Source: Benincasa hispida (lineage: Eukaryota > Streptophyta > Magnoliopsida > Cucurbitales > Cucurbitaceae). Taken from it: a DNA stretch of 64,000 nucleotides. This document shows, piece after piece, positions 12,347 to 24,756 of the stretch. Under the pieces are notes generated by a model that saw only the letters and a program-made list of their open reading frames with translations, ran no database searches and was not told the DNA's origin. The first letter of the stretch is position 1. The number at the start of each line of letters is the position of its first letter. The translations under genes were made by a program, and so were the position numbers. The DNA lies in the NCBI RefSeq assembly GCF_009727055.1, contig NC_052351.1, positions 53,415,604 through 53,479,603 on the forward strand. Direction: 5' to 3'.

Positions 12347-13505
12347 TGAAGGGATCAAATTCTATGTGGTAGCGTGTGAACCCGTGTACTTTTATTTTTG
12401 TATTTTAAATTTACAAAAAAATATAGAGAAATTTAAACATATTTTAGTTAAGCATGCTTCACTGTGAAGAATTTCAAAAGAAAAGAGAGAACTTTTGAAG
12501 ACTATTCTTCAATCTTCTCCAATTTTTCACTATATTCATGATCTCTTCAATCATGAATAAGACACTACCACCAAGATCTTCCCCATTATTCTCCCGCAAG
12601 GACTAGGTTTGTGGGAACCTCTTTTGGAAGGCAAGGGAAGAGTTTTTGAACTTCTACAAATAAACTCTTTCTCTGAAATTTTGTGAGTGAGGTGAGAGGT
12701 AAAGAGAAAATTGGGAGTGAGAGAGAACTTTTCTTCTTTGTGTTTCAACAAATGTATAACTCTTTCTGCATAATAATTGAGGGGAGTTAACTCCCCTCAT
12801 CCCACTCACATTAATTATCTTGTAATTGCAGGGGAGTCATTATTTAATTTATTAAATAAAAGAAAACAAAGCAAAATAATAAATATTAATTAATCAAATT
12901 AATTAATCTTAATTAATTGAGTATCACATATTTAATTAATATTACATTTGAATATTATTCAAATGTGTTTCCTCTCATAATCTATAGTTTTAATATGCAT
13001 CAAATTCACAATAAATTTAACTTATAGTTTTAATATGAATCTTATTCATATTAAATTTAACATAAAGTTTTAATATGAATCTTATTTATATTAAATTTAA
13101 ACTATAGTTTTGATATGAATATCATTCATATTATTTAATATTTGAATCTTATTCAAATACATTATTCTCTTATATTATATAGTTTAATTTGGATCTCATT
13201 CAAAATTATCTTTATAATCTAATGTATCTATATGCATTCTATTAATTGTATCATATACAATGAACATAAATTCCCTTATAATTTGAACAATTCAAATTCT
13301 TCCAAAACTAATATTCTTAAACTAGCAACGGGACCTAATTATGGACCTACAGATTAGAAACTCCAATGATACGATATTAATTAATTAATTAATTAAACTC
13401 TTTAATTAAATAATTAACATTCATTAACTATGGGCTACTCCACTAAAGACCCACAGTTGCACTCTTCGTACTGTAAGTTAGCCCTTCACAAATTGCTCAT
13501 AACTA
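12347..13505 (-). mobile_element. Copia LTR, 3' part (minus strand)
   Basis: The minus-strand 3' end is GATCCCTTCA at 12347. Reading up from it come the family's CT-rich transcribed part, a very AT-rich centre of alternating ATATGAAT/TTCATATT blocks (12950-13150), and finally CCACTAAAGACCCACAGTTG near 13440. It stops abruptly near 13505, where orientation flips to the next LTR piece. Confidence 0.65.
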
Positions 13506-14790
13506 CAGTTGGGTCCCCACCCTACCCGCTTCCAGGGATAGTAAAGAGGTTGTTCCCTTAAATGCTAACTCTGGGTCTTGAACAAGGGGCCTCATCCTCT
13601 CATTGGCCCGAGTGGGACTCGGTTTGTTGATCGGATCACAAACCAATTATTCGTTAGAGGATCAGTGAGAATTAAGGAACAAGAAGTAATCTCGGGGGTA
13701 AAATAGACATTTAACCCAGTTGTTACTATGAACAACCTATGAAGGGTTAATTTACTAATCATGGTTATATGGAGTGGACAAAATATATCACAATGAGGAG
13801 AGTGAAACTATGGACTTTAGTGGAGAGTGACCCATTAGTTAACGAATGGGGGTTAATTCGGTGTAAAGAGTTTAGCCAATTAATCTCGGATTGTTGGAGC
13901 CTATGATCTGTAGGTTCACAAGGTCTCCCTACTAGCTCGTAAAAAGATAAGCCTTAGAGTAGCATGATAAGTTAATTTGAAACATTCAAATTTGAATTAA
14001 GAGAATTAGTAATTATATGTGATATAATTGTGCGTTTAATTTTAGAATTAAACGAAATTGGAGAATCAATTAATATTTAAATATGATTTAAATATTAGTA
14101 GGGATTCATGATGGTGAAATTTGTGTAAGATAATTTAATATTTGATATTAATTTAATTAGAATTAATTAAATTGTTTAATTAATTATTTATTATTAATTT
14201 TATTAGAAAATTAATTTGTGAAATTGATTTTGTAAAATTAATAAATGTTTTTAATTTTGAAATCAAATTGATTTTGGAAATCATTTTGTAAATTGGTAAA
14301 AATTGGAAAAACACAAATTTGAAAATGTTGGAAAACTCCATTATCTCAACCAAGTAACTCACGCCATTCCGACCATTTCTTGATTCAATCTTCCAAAGCA
14401 TGAGGTGCTCTTCATGTAGCCTCCTTCATTGCATGATTGTCCTGCAATAAATAGAGAAGATTGAAGTGGAAATCAGGCATGCAAATTGTTTGAACTTGTT
14501 GAAGTTTTATTGAAAACTTGTAAGGTTGAAGAAGGTGTTCTTCAAGTTTCTGCAGTTAGCTTCTTCTCCAAATTCCTTTCATTCAAGCTTATTTTGAGTC
14601 CCACAACTCAATCTAAGGCTTCAAGGGAATAGTAGGGAAGACCTTGAGGTGGTTCACAAGAAGATTTGGAGAAGATTTGCAGTTTCAAGAGATTCTACAA
14701 AGGTATGTGAAACCCTCTTATTATTGTATGAGCATGCTTTAATTATAGCCAAAATAAATGAATTAGAATGTTTATTGATCCTTGTTGCTT
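13506..14790 (+). mobile_element. Copia LTR, 3' part (plus strand)
   Basis: Begins in the middle of the LTR with GTTGTTCCCTTAAATGCTAA and continues in plus orientation through GGGACTCGGTTTGTTGATCG, GGATCAGTGAGAATTAAGG, TTTAGTGGAGAGTGACCC and TCTCCCTACTAGCTCG. It then enters an AT-rich centre and a 3' part with TGTTCTTCAAGTTTCTGCAG. It ends near 14790 against a Gypsy LTR. The 5' half is replaced by the opposed LTR fragment to its left. Confidence 0.7.
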
Positions 14791-14809
14791 CCGTTGTATG
14801 CTAATATAC

Positions 14810-16068
14810 TTCTACATCAACCTTTCGGGTCGTATGCCTTAAGTGATGCGGCCACATCACACCTTCACAGCGAATTACACATGAATAAAAACTATACCTA
14901 TTCAGTCTTGTGTCAAGTTCCTTTAGGAGGTGTAAGCAACTACTGTCTGATGTTTCAATGGTTAGCTAGATCTTAGAATAATTCGAGTTTAATTTCTTTA
15001 TCCTATGGTGTCCCTTATTTTTAAGATGACGCGACAATCATATGTCTAGGCTCGAAGTCCCATATCCTTTTTTAAAATCTGCTTACACTCTAACCTTCTC
15101 AGCATTAGAGCTTCACTAGATTGTTAAATTAAGTGGCCAATTTAACTTATCGATCTTATCTTTTAATTCAACAAAGAGAATGTGTAAAAACAAAGGGGTG
15201 TGATGTGCTACATAACATAAGTCATAACAACCCTAGGCATCCACATTGCCAAACTCCTAGGAATATTTAGCCCATGATAGATGATAAAATAAAGAACTTT
15301 ATTCAATCATAAATCATCGATACAATGTAGTTCTAAAAAGAAAATAAAAGAACTACGAGAAATAAATGAATAGAAATGCTAGAAATATACAACTCAAGGG
15401 GTCTTGGAACAAGTCCTCAATTCCTTAGCCTTTCCATGGGACGATTCCCCTTTTTCAAGGAAGAACTGTTCCTCACCACACACTTTCACGGGATGAGATG
15501 ACCTAGAGCCGCTACACCTTAGAAGAACTTTCATTCTTGAGGCTACTGACTTAAGAAGTTGAGAAAACATTCCAATGACAAATTAAATGACAGAGATGGT
15601 GAAGAACGATGAAGGACTCGATGGTGGAGAGTTGTGTTCTTGAAATAGAGAGCTTCCCCTCGTTAAATAGGCTTCAAGTCTATTGAGAATGGTCAAAATT
15701 CATGTTCTGAGGGTTTACCAAACAAAATCGAGGCTGCGCAACTGATTGAAGCGTGAAAATCAAAACAATAATTGACTGGTTCAAAATCTAAGGAATTAGA
15801 GTTCACTGATGCGGCTGCAATAGATCTGCTGATGTAGGCGCATAAGACAGAAATTAGCAATTAGGCGAAAATCACTTGCAAAAATCCATATAATCAACTC
15901 CAAATCAGTAATTAACATCTTTTAAGCACTTTAAGACCTTCATCTTCATAAGCTCATTTTAACTAATTAAGACTAAGTTCAATGGAAAGAACATGCAAAA
16001 GTCCAATTTTCTAAGTAAAAGTGCACAAACAAAGGCCAAAAAATATGCATTTAATTACATGTATCACA
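14810..16068 (-). mobile_element. Gypsy (Athila/Tat-like) 3' LTR, minus strand
   Basis: On the minus strand a GAGGACAAG box and purine tract (AAGTCTAAGTTTAGGGG, 16069-16099) is followed by TGTGATACATGTAATTAAAT at 16068, as expected at the start of a 3' LTR. The LTR body matches 17490-18095 plus 19513-20065: both have TATGCCTTAAGTGATG, AACGAATTACACATGAA-like text and CTCAAGGGGTCTTGGAACA. The left end near 14810 abuts a Copia LTR, so the LTR may be clipped there. Confidence 0.7.
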
Positions 16069-16199
16069 CCCCTAAACTTAGACTTTTCTTGTCCTCAAGA
16101 AAACATCATAAAAAAAAAAATCTCATAGTTCAAAACATGCATGCTCATTTTGATAAATGCAAAGAGTACAACTTTCAGAAAAGGTCTCCAATCTAAGTA

Positions 16200-16990
16200 C
16201 CTTGTATAGTTACAAGCTCCCAAAGAATCCGCATAAGAGTTTCACTTGACCAACGGCTTCATCATAAAATTCAGATGGAGATTGTCTGAAGGCTATTATG
16301 TCTCCTCTATATTTGGCATTTTTGTAAGGTGGGAAGTATTTTCCTAGCAACTTATCCACAAGGTCACTCATGTTGTAATGAAGTTGAGAGGTAACAAGGC
16401 AAGCCATGCATCAGCATCTCCTAACAAAGAATAGGGAAATATCTTAAGTTTCAATGTATCTTCAGAAACACCATTAAATTTAAAAGAGCAACAAGTTAAG
16501 GTTGGCTCTGGCATATCGAGTACTGCTTTTGTTTTAGCCGGGTCTACATTCGTGCCTTGTCGATTCACCATATAACCAAGAAATTTCCCTGATGTTACTT
16601 TGAAGGCACACAATACTATTACCAAGGGGTTCATCTTCAACTGTGGATAAAAATTTTGAGATGTTTATGAGGGTTTTCATTTGGTACCCCGACGAATTGA
16701 TCAAATGAATTCAACATTTTGAAACATAAGAGGTTTCATTTCAAATGTGGGTGCATCAATTGGTGGATCTAGAATGCCAGTATCCAAGGTTTGAAATGCA
16801 GCAGTTGCACAGTCTCTGATGGCTCTAACTCTATTTTCTACTCTGAAGATAGGATTCAGGGAGTTAGGTTGTTATGGTGGTTATTGGTCGCCATTCTGTT
16901 GTACCCCATTCATGGGAGGATTAGAAGGATCGTCTCTAAGAAGGGGATCCATTTGAATTTGTCGCACGAGTGCAACTTCGACAAGACTCT
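16200..16990 (-). pseudogene. Gypsy gag pseudogene carrying a piece of reverse transcriptase
   Basis: Minus-strand gag pieces, in order from 16960 down: MDPLLRDDPSNPPMNG, INAPTFEMKPLMFQ-like text with a frameshift, DQFVGVPNENPHKHLKIF (about 16720-16660), then FNGVSEDTLKLKIFPYSLL and WLALLP (about 16490-16390). MSDLVDKLLGKYFPPYKNAK and FRQSPSEF follow (16380-16250). These are hallmarks of the retrotransposon gag domain. Between the HLKIF and FNGVSED parts lies about 130 bases reading MNPLVIVLCAFKVTSGKFLG and then NVDPAKTKAVLDMPEPT, which is a Gypsy reverse-transcriptase motif. A normal element has RT far downstream of gag. Broken by frameshifts. Confidence 0.8.
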
Positions 16991-17218
16991 CTTATGTGCT
17001 CAACTCCTTCTGCTTCCAACACTTTCGCCTTTGTTCTTGTCTCTACCGGCAAAAGGTCCTTTCTATTTTAAGATCTGGTTGAAAAAGGCAGGGCCTTCTT
17101 CTCATGCACCACTCTCCTTGTAGAACAAACAACAACAAATAGATAGATTTTTCCTGAAATAGAGCCAATGCAATCACATTGATCAATCACAGTCAACAAT
17201 AAACTAAAAATTCCACTA

Positions 17219-17236
17219 GTCCTCATCAATGATGCC
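17219..17236 (-). other. Degenerate primer-binding-site-like sequence
   Basis: On the minus strand TGGCATCATTGATGAGGA resembles the TGGCGCCGTTGCCGGGGA motif that follows the 5' LTR of many Athila/Tat elements. It matches at 12 of 18 positions and lies upstream of the gag remnant in the correct order. The similarity is partial, so this is tentative. Confidence 0.35.
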
Positions 17237-17489
17237 AAAAGCTTGATCGACCGAATGTATGAGCAATAAAATGCTATGGATAAATGAGGTCTCAATGCAA
17301 TCACACACTATCAATGAAGTGATAAACTCGGAGTATTCAAGGTGTCAAATCCCACGACTAGCTTGATCTTTAAGTTGAATATGAGTATGAACAAATAAAA
17401 CAAAGGTAACTAATGAAAAGTTTATATTGTGGTAGTGAGGCAAAAGCTTACAGACAGTAAACAATGATGATCGAACAGGGGCAAGCAAT

Positions 17490-20065
17490 GGTTCAATCTT
17501 TTGGGTGTTATGCCTTAAGTGATGTGGCGACATCACAACTTAACAACGAATTACACATGAACAAAAAACTACACCTATTCGATCTTGTATCAAGTTTCTT
17601 TAGGAGGTCTAAGCAGCTAATACTTGATGTTTCCATGGTTAGCTGGATCTTAGATTAATACAAGTTCAGTTTCTTTATCCTATGGTGTCCCTTATTTCTA
17701 AGATGACGCAATAGTCCTATTTCTAAGCTTGAAGTCCCATATCATTTAATGCATCCTTTACACCATAACCTTCTTAGTATTAGAGCTTCTTTAAATTGTT
17801 AAATTCAGTGGCCAGTTTAACTTACCAATTTTATCTTTTAATTCAACAAAGAGAATATGTAAAAACAAAGTGGTGAGATGTGCTACATAACTTAAGCCAT
17901 AACAACCCTACGAAATCCTCATTGCCAAACCCCTAGGAAGATTTAGCCCATGATAGATGATAAAATAACGAACATTATTAAATCATAAATCATCGATACG
18001 GTGTAGAGTTCGGTTAGTGGAAAGAAAAATAAAAGAACTACAAAATAAATGAATAGAAATGCTTTGAAAAATACAACTCAAGGGGTCTTGGAACATGATA
18101 AGCAAATAATTGGCAATGATAGAAGCTGGAGCATTTAAGATTTACTTCCAAACTAAGATTCCTACTCATGGTAAAGAATCAAAACTTTTCATGCATCTAA
18201 AGGCATCTTTTCATCCAAGAGTCATAATGAATCTGAAAATTCAGATTCATTTACATTATTAATGTCTTATGTATCTATTTAATTTATGTATTTTACATTT
18301 ATTAAAAATTCATGTATTTACTTGATAGATGAAAGGTTTCATCCTTTCATAGTATCTTTTCATTTAGTATAAATAATGTTGTATTTTTCATAGTCAAGAT
18401 ATAGAAGAAGATTTCGAAATGTAGAATCTAGGTTTTAAAACCTTGAAAACATTTAAACTTTGTTTCTTGTGTGTTCTTGTGATAGAATGCATGAATATTT
18501 TGAGCATTCAAGTGAGAATTGATTTGTCTTGCTTGTGAAGTACTTTGAAGATCAAGGGTTGATGGGAGTTTCTAACTCTGTCCGATCCTTGGTTCATTAG
18601 ATCATCTAAGTAATATGTCATCTAGCCTATCTTGGGGGTTGAGATTAAATTGGTTATGGGGTCTGTTGGGGTTGAGTTCTTTGGGTCTTGTTTTTCAACA
18701 TAGTTCTTAGATCCGATTCTCAAAGGTTTCTTAACATTTGGGTATCAGAGCTTGGGCTCTATATCAGATATATGTTTTTGTTGTTGAAATGTTAATTTTT
18801 TTTTTCTATTCAACTTGTCAGCTTTTGTCTAAAAAAACAAACAAAAAGTGTTAATTTTTTTGTTTGTTTGGTGCTATTGTCTTTTGTTGGTTCATAGATC
18901 GTGTCTTCACTAAGGTTCCTACCCATGGTGAAGAATTACAACTTTCCATGCATCTAAAGGCATCTTTTCATCCAAGAGTCATAATGAATCTGAAAATTTA
19001 GATTCATTTACGTTATTAATGTCTTATGTATCTATTTAATTTATATATTTTACATTTATTAAGATTTATGTATGTAGTTGAAGAGTTTTTGTTGAACCTA
19101 GTCAATTAGGTGAAAAGTTGTGTCCTTTCAAGTTGTCTTTTTAATTAGTATAAATAACTATGTACTTTGGTCATTTGAACAACACTTTGAATTTGAATGA
19201 AATTTTATTAGAGTTTATTCTCTCAAGTTTTATGCTTTTTCTTTGTATTATTGTGTTTAGAATGCATGTTTTAGGACTTTCAATCTAGTTTGATCAATTA
19301 GATTGTGGAAAGTTCGAAATCTTGAAGTTAGGAACAAGTTCTCCTTTTTTTTTTTTATCTTCGATCAATCTTCCCAGCCCAAATCTATTTAACTTTCTTC
19401 AGGTTTCTTACTAAATAGTTAATTGGGGTTATTCTTATTACTGTTGTGGGGGTTCACCTTGTTTAGAGGGGAGTTCTCAAACGTGATTGTGGTAGTTCCC
19501 TTTATCAGAACAAGTAATCAATTCCTTAGTTTTTCCCTAGGATGATTACCTTTTTTCAAGGAAGAATCGTTCCTTCCCACATGCTTTCACGAGATGAGAT
19601 AACCTAAAGTTGCTATGCCTCAAAGAAACTTTCATTCTTGAAGCTACTGACTAAAGATGCTGAGAAAACATCCCAGAGACTGATAAAATGATAGAAACGA
19701 TGAAGAATGATGATAAACTCGACGATTAAGACTCATGTTCTTGAAATAAAGAGCTTTCCCCTTTATATAGGCTCCAAATCAGTTGAGGATGACCGAAATT
19801 CATGTTTTGAAGGTCTACCAGGTGAAATTAGGGTTTCCCAACTGATTGAGGCATGAAAATCACAACCATGGTTGACTGGTTCGAAATCTAAAAAATTAAG
19901 GTTCACTGATGCAACCACAGCACATCTGTTGATGCAGTCGTATCAGATAAAAATCAGTAGTTAGACCAAAATCACCTGCAAAAATCCACAAAATCAAGTT
20001 CAAAACAATAATTAACATCTTTTAAGCACATTAAGAACCTTATAAGCTCATTTTAACTAATTAAA
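17490..20065 (-). mobile_element. Gypsy 5' LTR (minus strand), interrupted by a nested mini LTR element
   Basis: Matches the LTR at 14810-16068 in two blocks. Block 17490-18095 runs up to CTCAAGGGGTCTTGGAACA; block 19508-20065 resumes at GAACAAGTAATCAATTCCTT, where the other copy reads GAACAAGTCCTCAATTCCTT. The gap is exactly the miniature element 18096-19507 plus the duplicated GAACA. The right limit near 20065 is where similarity stops. Together with 14810-16068 it brackets a minus-strand internal region of about 1.4 kb holding only gag/RT remnants. Confidence 0.7.
18096..19507 (+). mobile_element. Miniature non-autonomous LTR retrotransposon (TRIM/SMART-like), complete
   Basis: Ends are TGATAAGC..TTTATCA, flanked by a perfect 5-base duplication GAACA (18091-18095 and 19508-19512). 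The first LTR runs 18096-18736, ending TTAACA. A primer-binding site GGTATCAGAGC (18741-18751), complementary to initiator tRNA-Met, follows. A purine-rich tract lies at 18832-18850. The second LTR begins near 18870 and repeats GCATCTAAAGGCATCTTTTC and CCAAGAGTCATAATGAATCT from the first (about 18195 versus 18952). Both have a TATAAATAA-type box (18369, 19148). The internal region is about 130 bases without any coding potential. The 3' halves of the LTRs are more diverged than the 5' halves, and the second LTR's left end is poorly defined. Confidence 0.8.
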
Positions 20066-20099
20066 AGGATAAAAGCTTCTTTTAAGGTTCCTAAACCAT

Positions 20100-20290
20100 T
20101 CTTTATTGGTCTAATCAAAGTAAAAAAGAAAGCCTGACATCTATAACGTCATGAATCCCATGAAGTTTCATCCATTTACGTGTCTAAATATTCAATAGGG
20201 TCTCTCTTGCCATCATATGACTTTGTAGGTACCTTGAATTTTGGTGGAAGCTCTGTGTCTTTGATATAATCGGAGACAAGCCCACTTGAT
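20100..20290 (-). pseudogene. Tat/Ogre-like Gypsy gag fragment
   Basis: The minus strand reads DYIKDTELPPKFKVPTKSYD then GKRDPIEYLDT, a stop, and MDETSWDS. This matches the conserved gag start of Tat-type elements (LPPKF.VP....YDG..DP..HL..Y...M) as I know the family. Stops and loss of the following AREWY part show it is a relic. It belongs to a different element from the gag at 16.2-17.0 kb. Confidence 0.6.
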
Positions 20291-22170
20291 CAATTAAGGC
20301 TTCCAAGTTAAATCTTCTTGAGGTAATCCCTATAAGGACTGAGGTCGAACACGGGATTAGAATTAAAATACGAATAAGTTCAGTTAATGAATCTCTACTT
20401 TTAAATACAAGGTGGTTTGCATGTTGAAATACGAAAGATGGTAGTGTGTTTGTGAAATGCATGAACTAAATAGAGTGCAATAATATATGTTGAGAGAAGA
20501 TGTGGATGTAAATGGATTTGTGAACGCGTAGCAAAGAACAAGCACAAATGAAATAGATGAGAAAGATGAGCTAGAATAAGCAATCCTCAAACCTTTTAAG
20601 CTTAATGAATTACTCATGTTCATGCTCATAACCTTTTGGACTCTATCTCTTATTGAGTTAGCCACATTAATCATGTCTCCATGATGTATGCATGGGTTAC
20701 TTGGAACATAAGAAAATATTTATCTCTAAAGATTTCACTTACTCGAGTTAATGAAATCCATAATCACTTGCTCTCTCAAGTAGTTAATTGCTATTTTATG
20801 AATCCAATGGTTAAAAGGATTCACAAGTTGTATTTGAAGCTTCATTATCTGAATGAACACTTGTTTAATCATGAAGCTCGTCGGAATGAGGATTAACTCA
20901 TTCCAACTCACTTAAGATTTAGCTACTCATGGTAGAGAAAATAAAAATGGAAGGGATAGAAGATTAAGTCATGATATAATATTGAAATATGAATTAGTTC
21001 GTTACAAGAGCAAATAGAAAAGTGTGTAGAAGAGAATATAAAACAATAAAATACAAAGTAAACTAGAAGGTAGGAAGTTGATGATGAGGATCATCAATGG
21101 CTTTCTCAAGCTTTCGTCGATATAAGTGGGTGACGATCTGTACTCTACGTTTGGTGATGGGGAAGTTGCTCTCTCGAGTCCTCTTTTCTGGTAGTGTGAT
21201 TGGACTGTTCCTAGGAAGATCTCCTCAAAAAATGGTAGAGGAAGAAGATGATGAGTGTCTCTCTCTTGGAATCTCTAGATTTCTAAGACTCTCTCCAACT
21301 TCTCCGATCTCTCTCTTAGTATGTATGTCCTTTTTTTCATTTGGGCAAGGTATATATAAAGCCGGTATGGGGACCACTTCTGCCACACAGGACAGTGGCA
21401 GACATGTGTCAGAGAATGTGCACACTCATTCTTGCAATTGTCGATGGTCCTCTTTATTGGACTCTTAATATTTCGCTTTCCTCACTCTATCACGTGTCTT
21501 ATTGTTGATGTTCTTTGCTTCTATCTTTCCCTCCTCCGTGGTTTCTTTCTATCGCATGTACTTCCATCCGCATTTCCATTCTTTGATCTCAACGCATGGC
21601 TTATTTCCTTGTCTTTTCTTGAATTCCTACATTGCAAAAGCACTAGTGATATCATTTTTTTTTTAACTTAAGCTCTCTTTCAGGTTCAATAAACACGTGG
21701 AAAGTGATTTGCCTAATTTCTCCTATCCTTTATACTTTTCTCACCAAATACTTCTAAATATTCTAATTTAGAGACGATAACTTGTAGAATTACAAGTTAC
21801 CAATAAGATTTCTACATGCTCTCATTCAATGAAGCTTCTTCCTTAGTGGGATCCGAACAAACTCGTCTCTCTGATATCGCTTTTGCTGGTCAAAAATTTC
21901 AAGTAACAATCCAACGTTCTGATCTATATCATTCATCTTTTCTTCTAAGGCCTCAAACTTGACCTCGACTTGACCTTCTTCTTGTTGAGGTCAAGGAAAT
22001 TTTGTCTCTCTAACTCTGTGGATTTCAGTCCTAATCTAAATCTTCACCACGTAAGTCCATAAAGTTATTATCTCACTGATAACTCTTGACTCATTCTTCC
22101 TGACAGACGGCGCCAATTTTTGATGCCAATATTGGGTATAGAGTATACCTTAGGATACATATCTCACTAA
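20291..22170 (-). mobile_element. LTR/leader-like retroelement sequence, family unresolved
   Basis: Near 20315-20370 the plus strand reads GAGGTAATCCCTATAAGGAC and ACTGAGGTCGAACACGGG, a leader-type text like that of the other Gypsy copies here, continuing the minus-strand gag fragment. Further right are a TATATATAAAGCC box at 21351 and a CT-rich 21.4-21.7 kb. Open frames on both strands at 21097-21671 overlap each other and have no family resemblance, so I do not call genes. Around 21840-22110 is spacer with no recognisable content. Confidence 0.4.
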
Positions 22171-22175
22171 CTTTA

Positions 22176-23720
22176 GTGCAAGTGGGAGATTGTTGGGATT
22201 TATGTCCTAAAGCTTCATAGTTCACTAGTCATTTAACAATTATTTGATTTAAATTATCCATTACTCTAAAAATCCAAGGTTATTAGATGTCATCTTAAAT
22301 AGTATGTGGTTGACATACAAGTAGATCATGTTCAAGTAATAATCTAAAGGGTCTATAGTATATGAATAAGGTTGCCACCTTATCTTGGTGACACTATGGA
22401 AACGACCCACTTTATGATCATTATAAATGATTTGATCTAAATCATTCATATAGAGACATGTGAGTACGGACATCCCATTCAAAGAGTTTGTATAACACTG
22501 GATCGCCAATATATATAATCTCCCTTTATAAATCTGTTAATTGAAGTGATTAATATTTCAAAGGATGATCATATATGACACTATCTTAATCCTAAATTGA
22601 ACCCCTGTTTGTGGAGGTTGATCATTTGATTTGCTTAGGTGAGAGTGGCCTGAGGCGTCGACTCAATATGCCTACTATTTTGAGGACTTGACGGAATAGG
22701 GAGGTGGGAACGTATTTTCTCAAAATGGAATTCAATTTTTTCTATACAGGAAAAGTAGATAAGTAATTCCCTTAAAGTGTTGATTTTAGGCCTTGAATAA
22801 TAGGGCCCTACCCTCTCACTAGCTCGAGAGGGACTTGGTTTATGGTTGGATCATAAACAAGTTATTTATTAGAGAATCAGTGATACTTAAAGATATGGAG
22901 GTAATTATAAGGGTAAAACAAACATTTGTCCCAACTATAATTACGAACAATCGTGAAGGACAAATTGTATGTAATGGTTATATCCATGGACACAACTTGT
23001 CATATAGTTAATGAATGAAGATTAATTAACTAAAGAGTTTAGTTAATTCTTCTTGTATCATTAGAGCTTATAATCTATAGATCCATAAGGTTATCTTCTA
23101 GCTCACAATGGACCAACAGGGACCAAAAGTATTGAAATAATAATTTGAAATGTTCAAATTTATGTGTTAAATTAAGGGAAAAAAAACATTTATTGTATTC
23201 GGTAATATAAGTATTGATGTATTAAGATACATTATTATAAAGTTGATTTGAATGTGATTCAAATTAAGATAGCATAATTAATGTATTTAAATATGATTTA
23301 AATAATTAATCATTGTAGTATAAAATATTAAAATGAATAATTATAATTAATTAAGTTTAACCTAATTAGTTCCTATTTAAAGGACTTTATAGAGTGGAAG
23401 AAAAAAAAAAGTCTTTATTCTTCAGTATAATCGTATAGAGAACAATTCTCTGAAAGAAAATTTTTTCCCTTTCCTTCAATTCTTTCAAAGAGGCTACCAC
23501 AAATCAGATCCTTACCAAAGTCACAGTGAAAAAAACCTTAGGGTGGTATATTCAGAAAAAGGAGGAATTTCAAAGAGACCTTGTTGCAGTACATACATCA
23601 ACAAAGGTAGATCGATATGAAACCCTTTACTTGTTAATTTCTATATTTTGATTCTAAAATGGGATCAAAGCATGTGATTTAATCGCTTCTACTATGGGAT
23701 CAAAGAGTTCAATTCCATCA
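22176..23720 (+). mobile_element. Copia 3' LTR with polypurine tract
   Basis: AGTGCAAGTGGGAGAT (22176-22191) is the usual polypurine tract of this Copia type and sits directly before TGTTGGGATTTATGTCCTAA at 22192. The LTR runs to CAATTCCATCA at 23720 (1529 bases). Family landmarks are the FATCATG-type ATCATGTTCAAGTAATAATC near 22326, CTCACTAGCTCGAGAGGGAC near 22816, and the 3' GGGATCAAAGAGTTCAATTC. No pol sequence precedes the tract, so the body of the element has been lost. Confidence 0.8.
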
Positions 23721-24756
23721 TAGTAGAGAGGAGATCCCAAGCTTAGGGGGAACCTAAGTTAAACACTAAGGAGTAGGCAATACATGAGTCACAATAGAAG
23801 ATATCTAATAGATAAGTATTTCGTTGTAATCGCTACTCTTTATTAGTGAAGCTTCCTTCTATCGAACACACTATCCCTTGGATATAGATGTTATTACACT
23901 AAACTGGGTTACCAATCTATGTGTCTTTCTATTTTTTTCATCTCTTAGTTTAACTTCTTGTAATGCATATTGTTACGACATTATGGGTGAATTGTGTTGT
24001 TCTGTATTAGATTTGTTAGACATTTTTAGGAACTTGATTCAAAATTAAAAGTGTAAAGGTCTATTAGTCATAAATTCAAAACTTAAGGACTAAATTTGTA
24101 ATTTAACTTTCATATTAATGTAATTTTGAATGCATTGATATATGATATATGATATCTAGATTAAATAATACTAATTATAGAATTATTATAAATCTTTAAA
24201 TAACTATTCTTCTAAATATATAAGCAAAAATCATTCCATCAATTTTCATAAAATAATTTTACGAAACTTGATGGAAACAATCTAGATCTTTAATGTCAAA
24301 AGAAGCTTAAAAAAGATGATTAATTGGTTAAATCAATTCTTTTTAAATCTTGAAAATTTTAGAATATTTGATGAAAAACCCGAACTTTCTCCGACTCAAA
24401 AGAAGCTTCAAAGAGAACGGCATGCTATTCCTTTTCCAAGAGCCAAACTTGCATATAAGTGCTTTGAGCCAGTTCGTATAACTAGAAAAGAAAAGCAAAA
24501 AGTGCAGACATGCTTCACATTATAGTGGAAGAGATCGATGATTCCAAAGAAAATAAGAAAAGCAAAGGTCAAAGGACTTCTATTTTCAGTCACATTTAGG
24601 CATATTCATCAATTTTTCAAAGGCTAAGAACATCTAAAGCTGAAGAACAAAGTCAACATTCAACTTCTAACTCTACCTAACTTTAAGCTTTTCAAAGGCT
24701 AAGTACAACTTATGGAGTGGTAAATAATGTATGTCCCACACTGACCATGTGTAGAT
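23721..24756. other. Non-coding spacer, no gene supported
   Basis: AT-rich. The 69-codon open frame at 24316-24525 is not like any family I know and overlaps an antisense frame. GAAGCTTCCTTCTATCGAAC near 23848 and its surroundings look like transcribed leftovers beyond the LTR. I see nothing else here. Confidence 0.3.

Noticed and set aside
21097..21671. Open frames of 123 and 79 codons that could be a small gene
   Set aside because: Low-complexity, overlapped by an antisense frame, within LTR-like sequence; no recognisable protein family.
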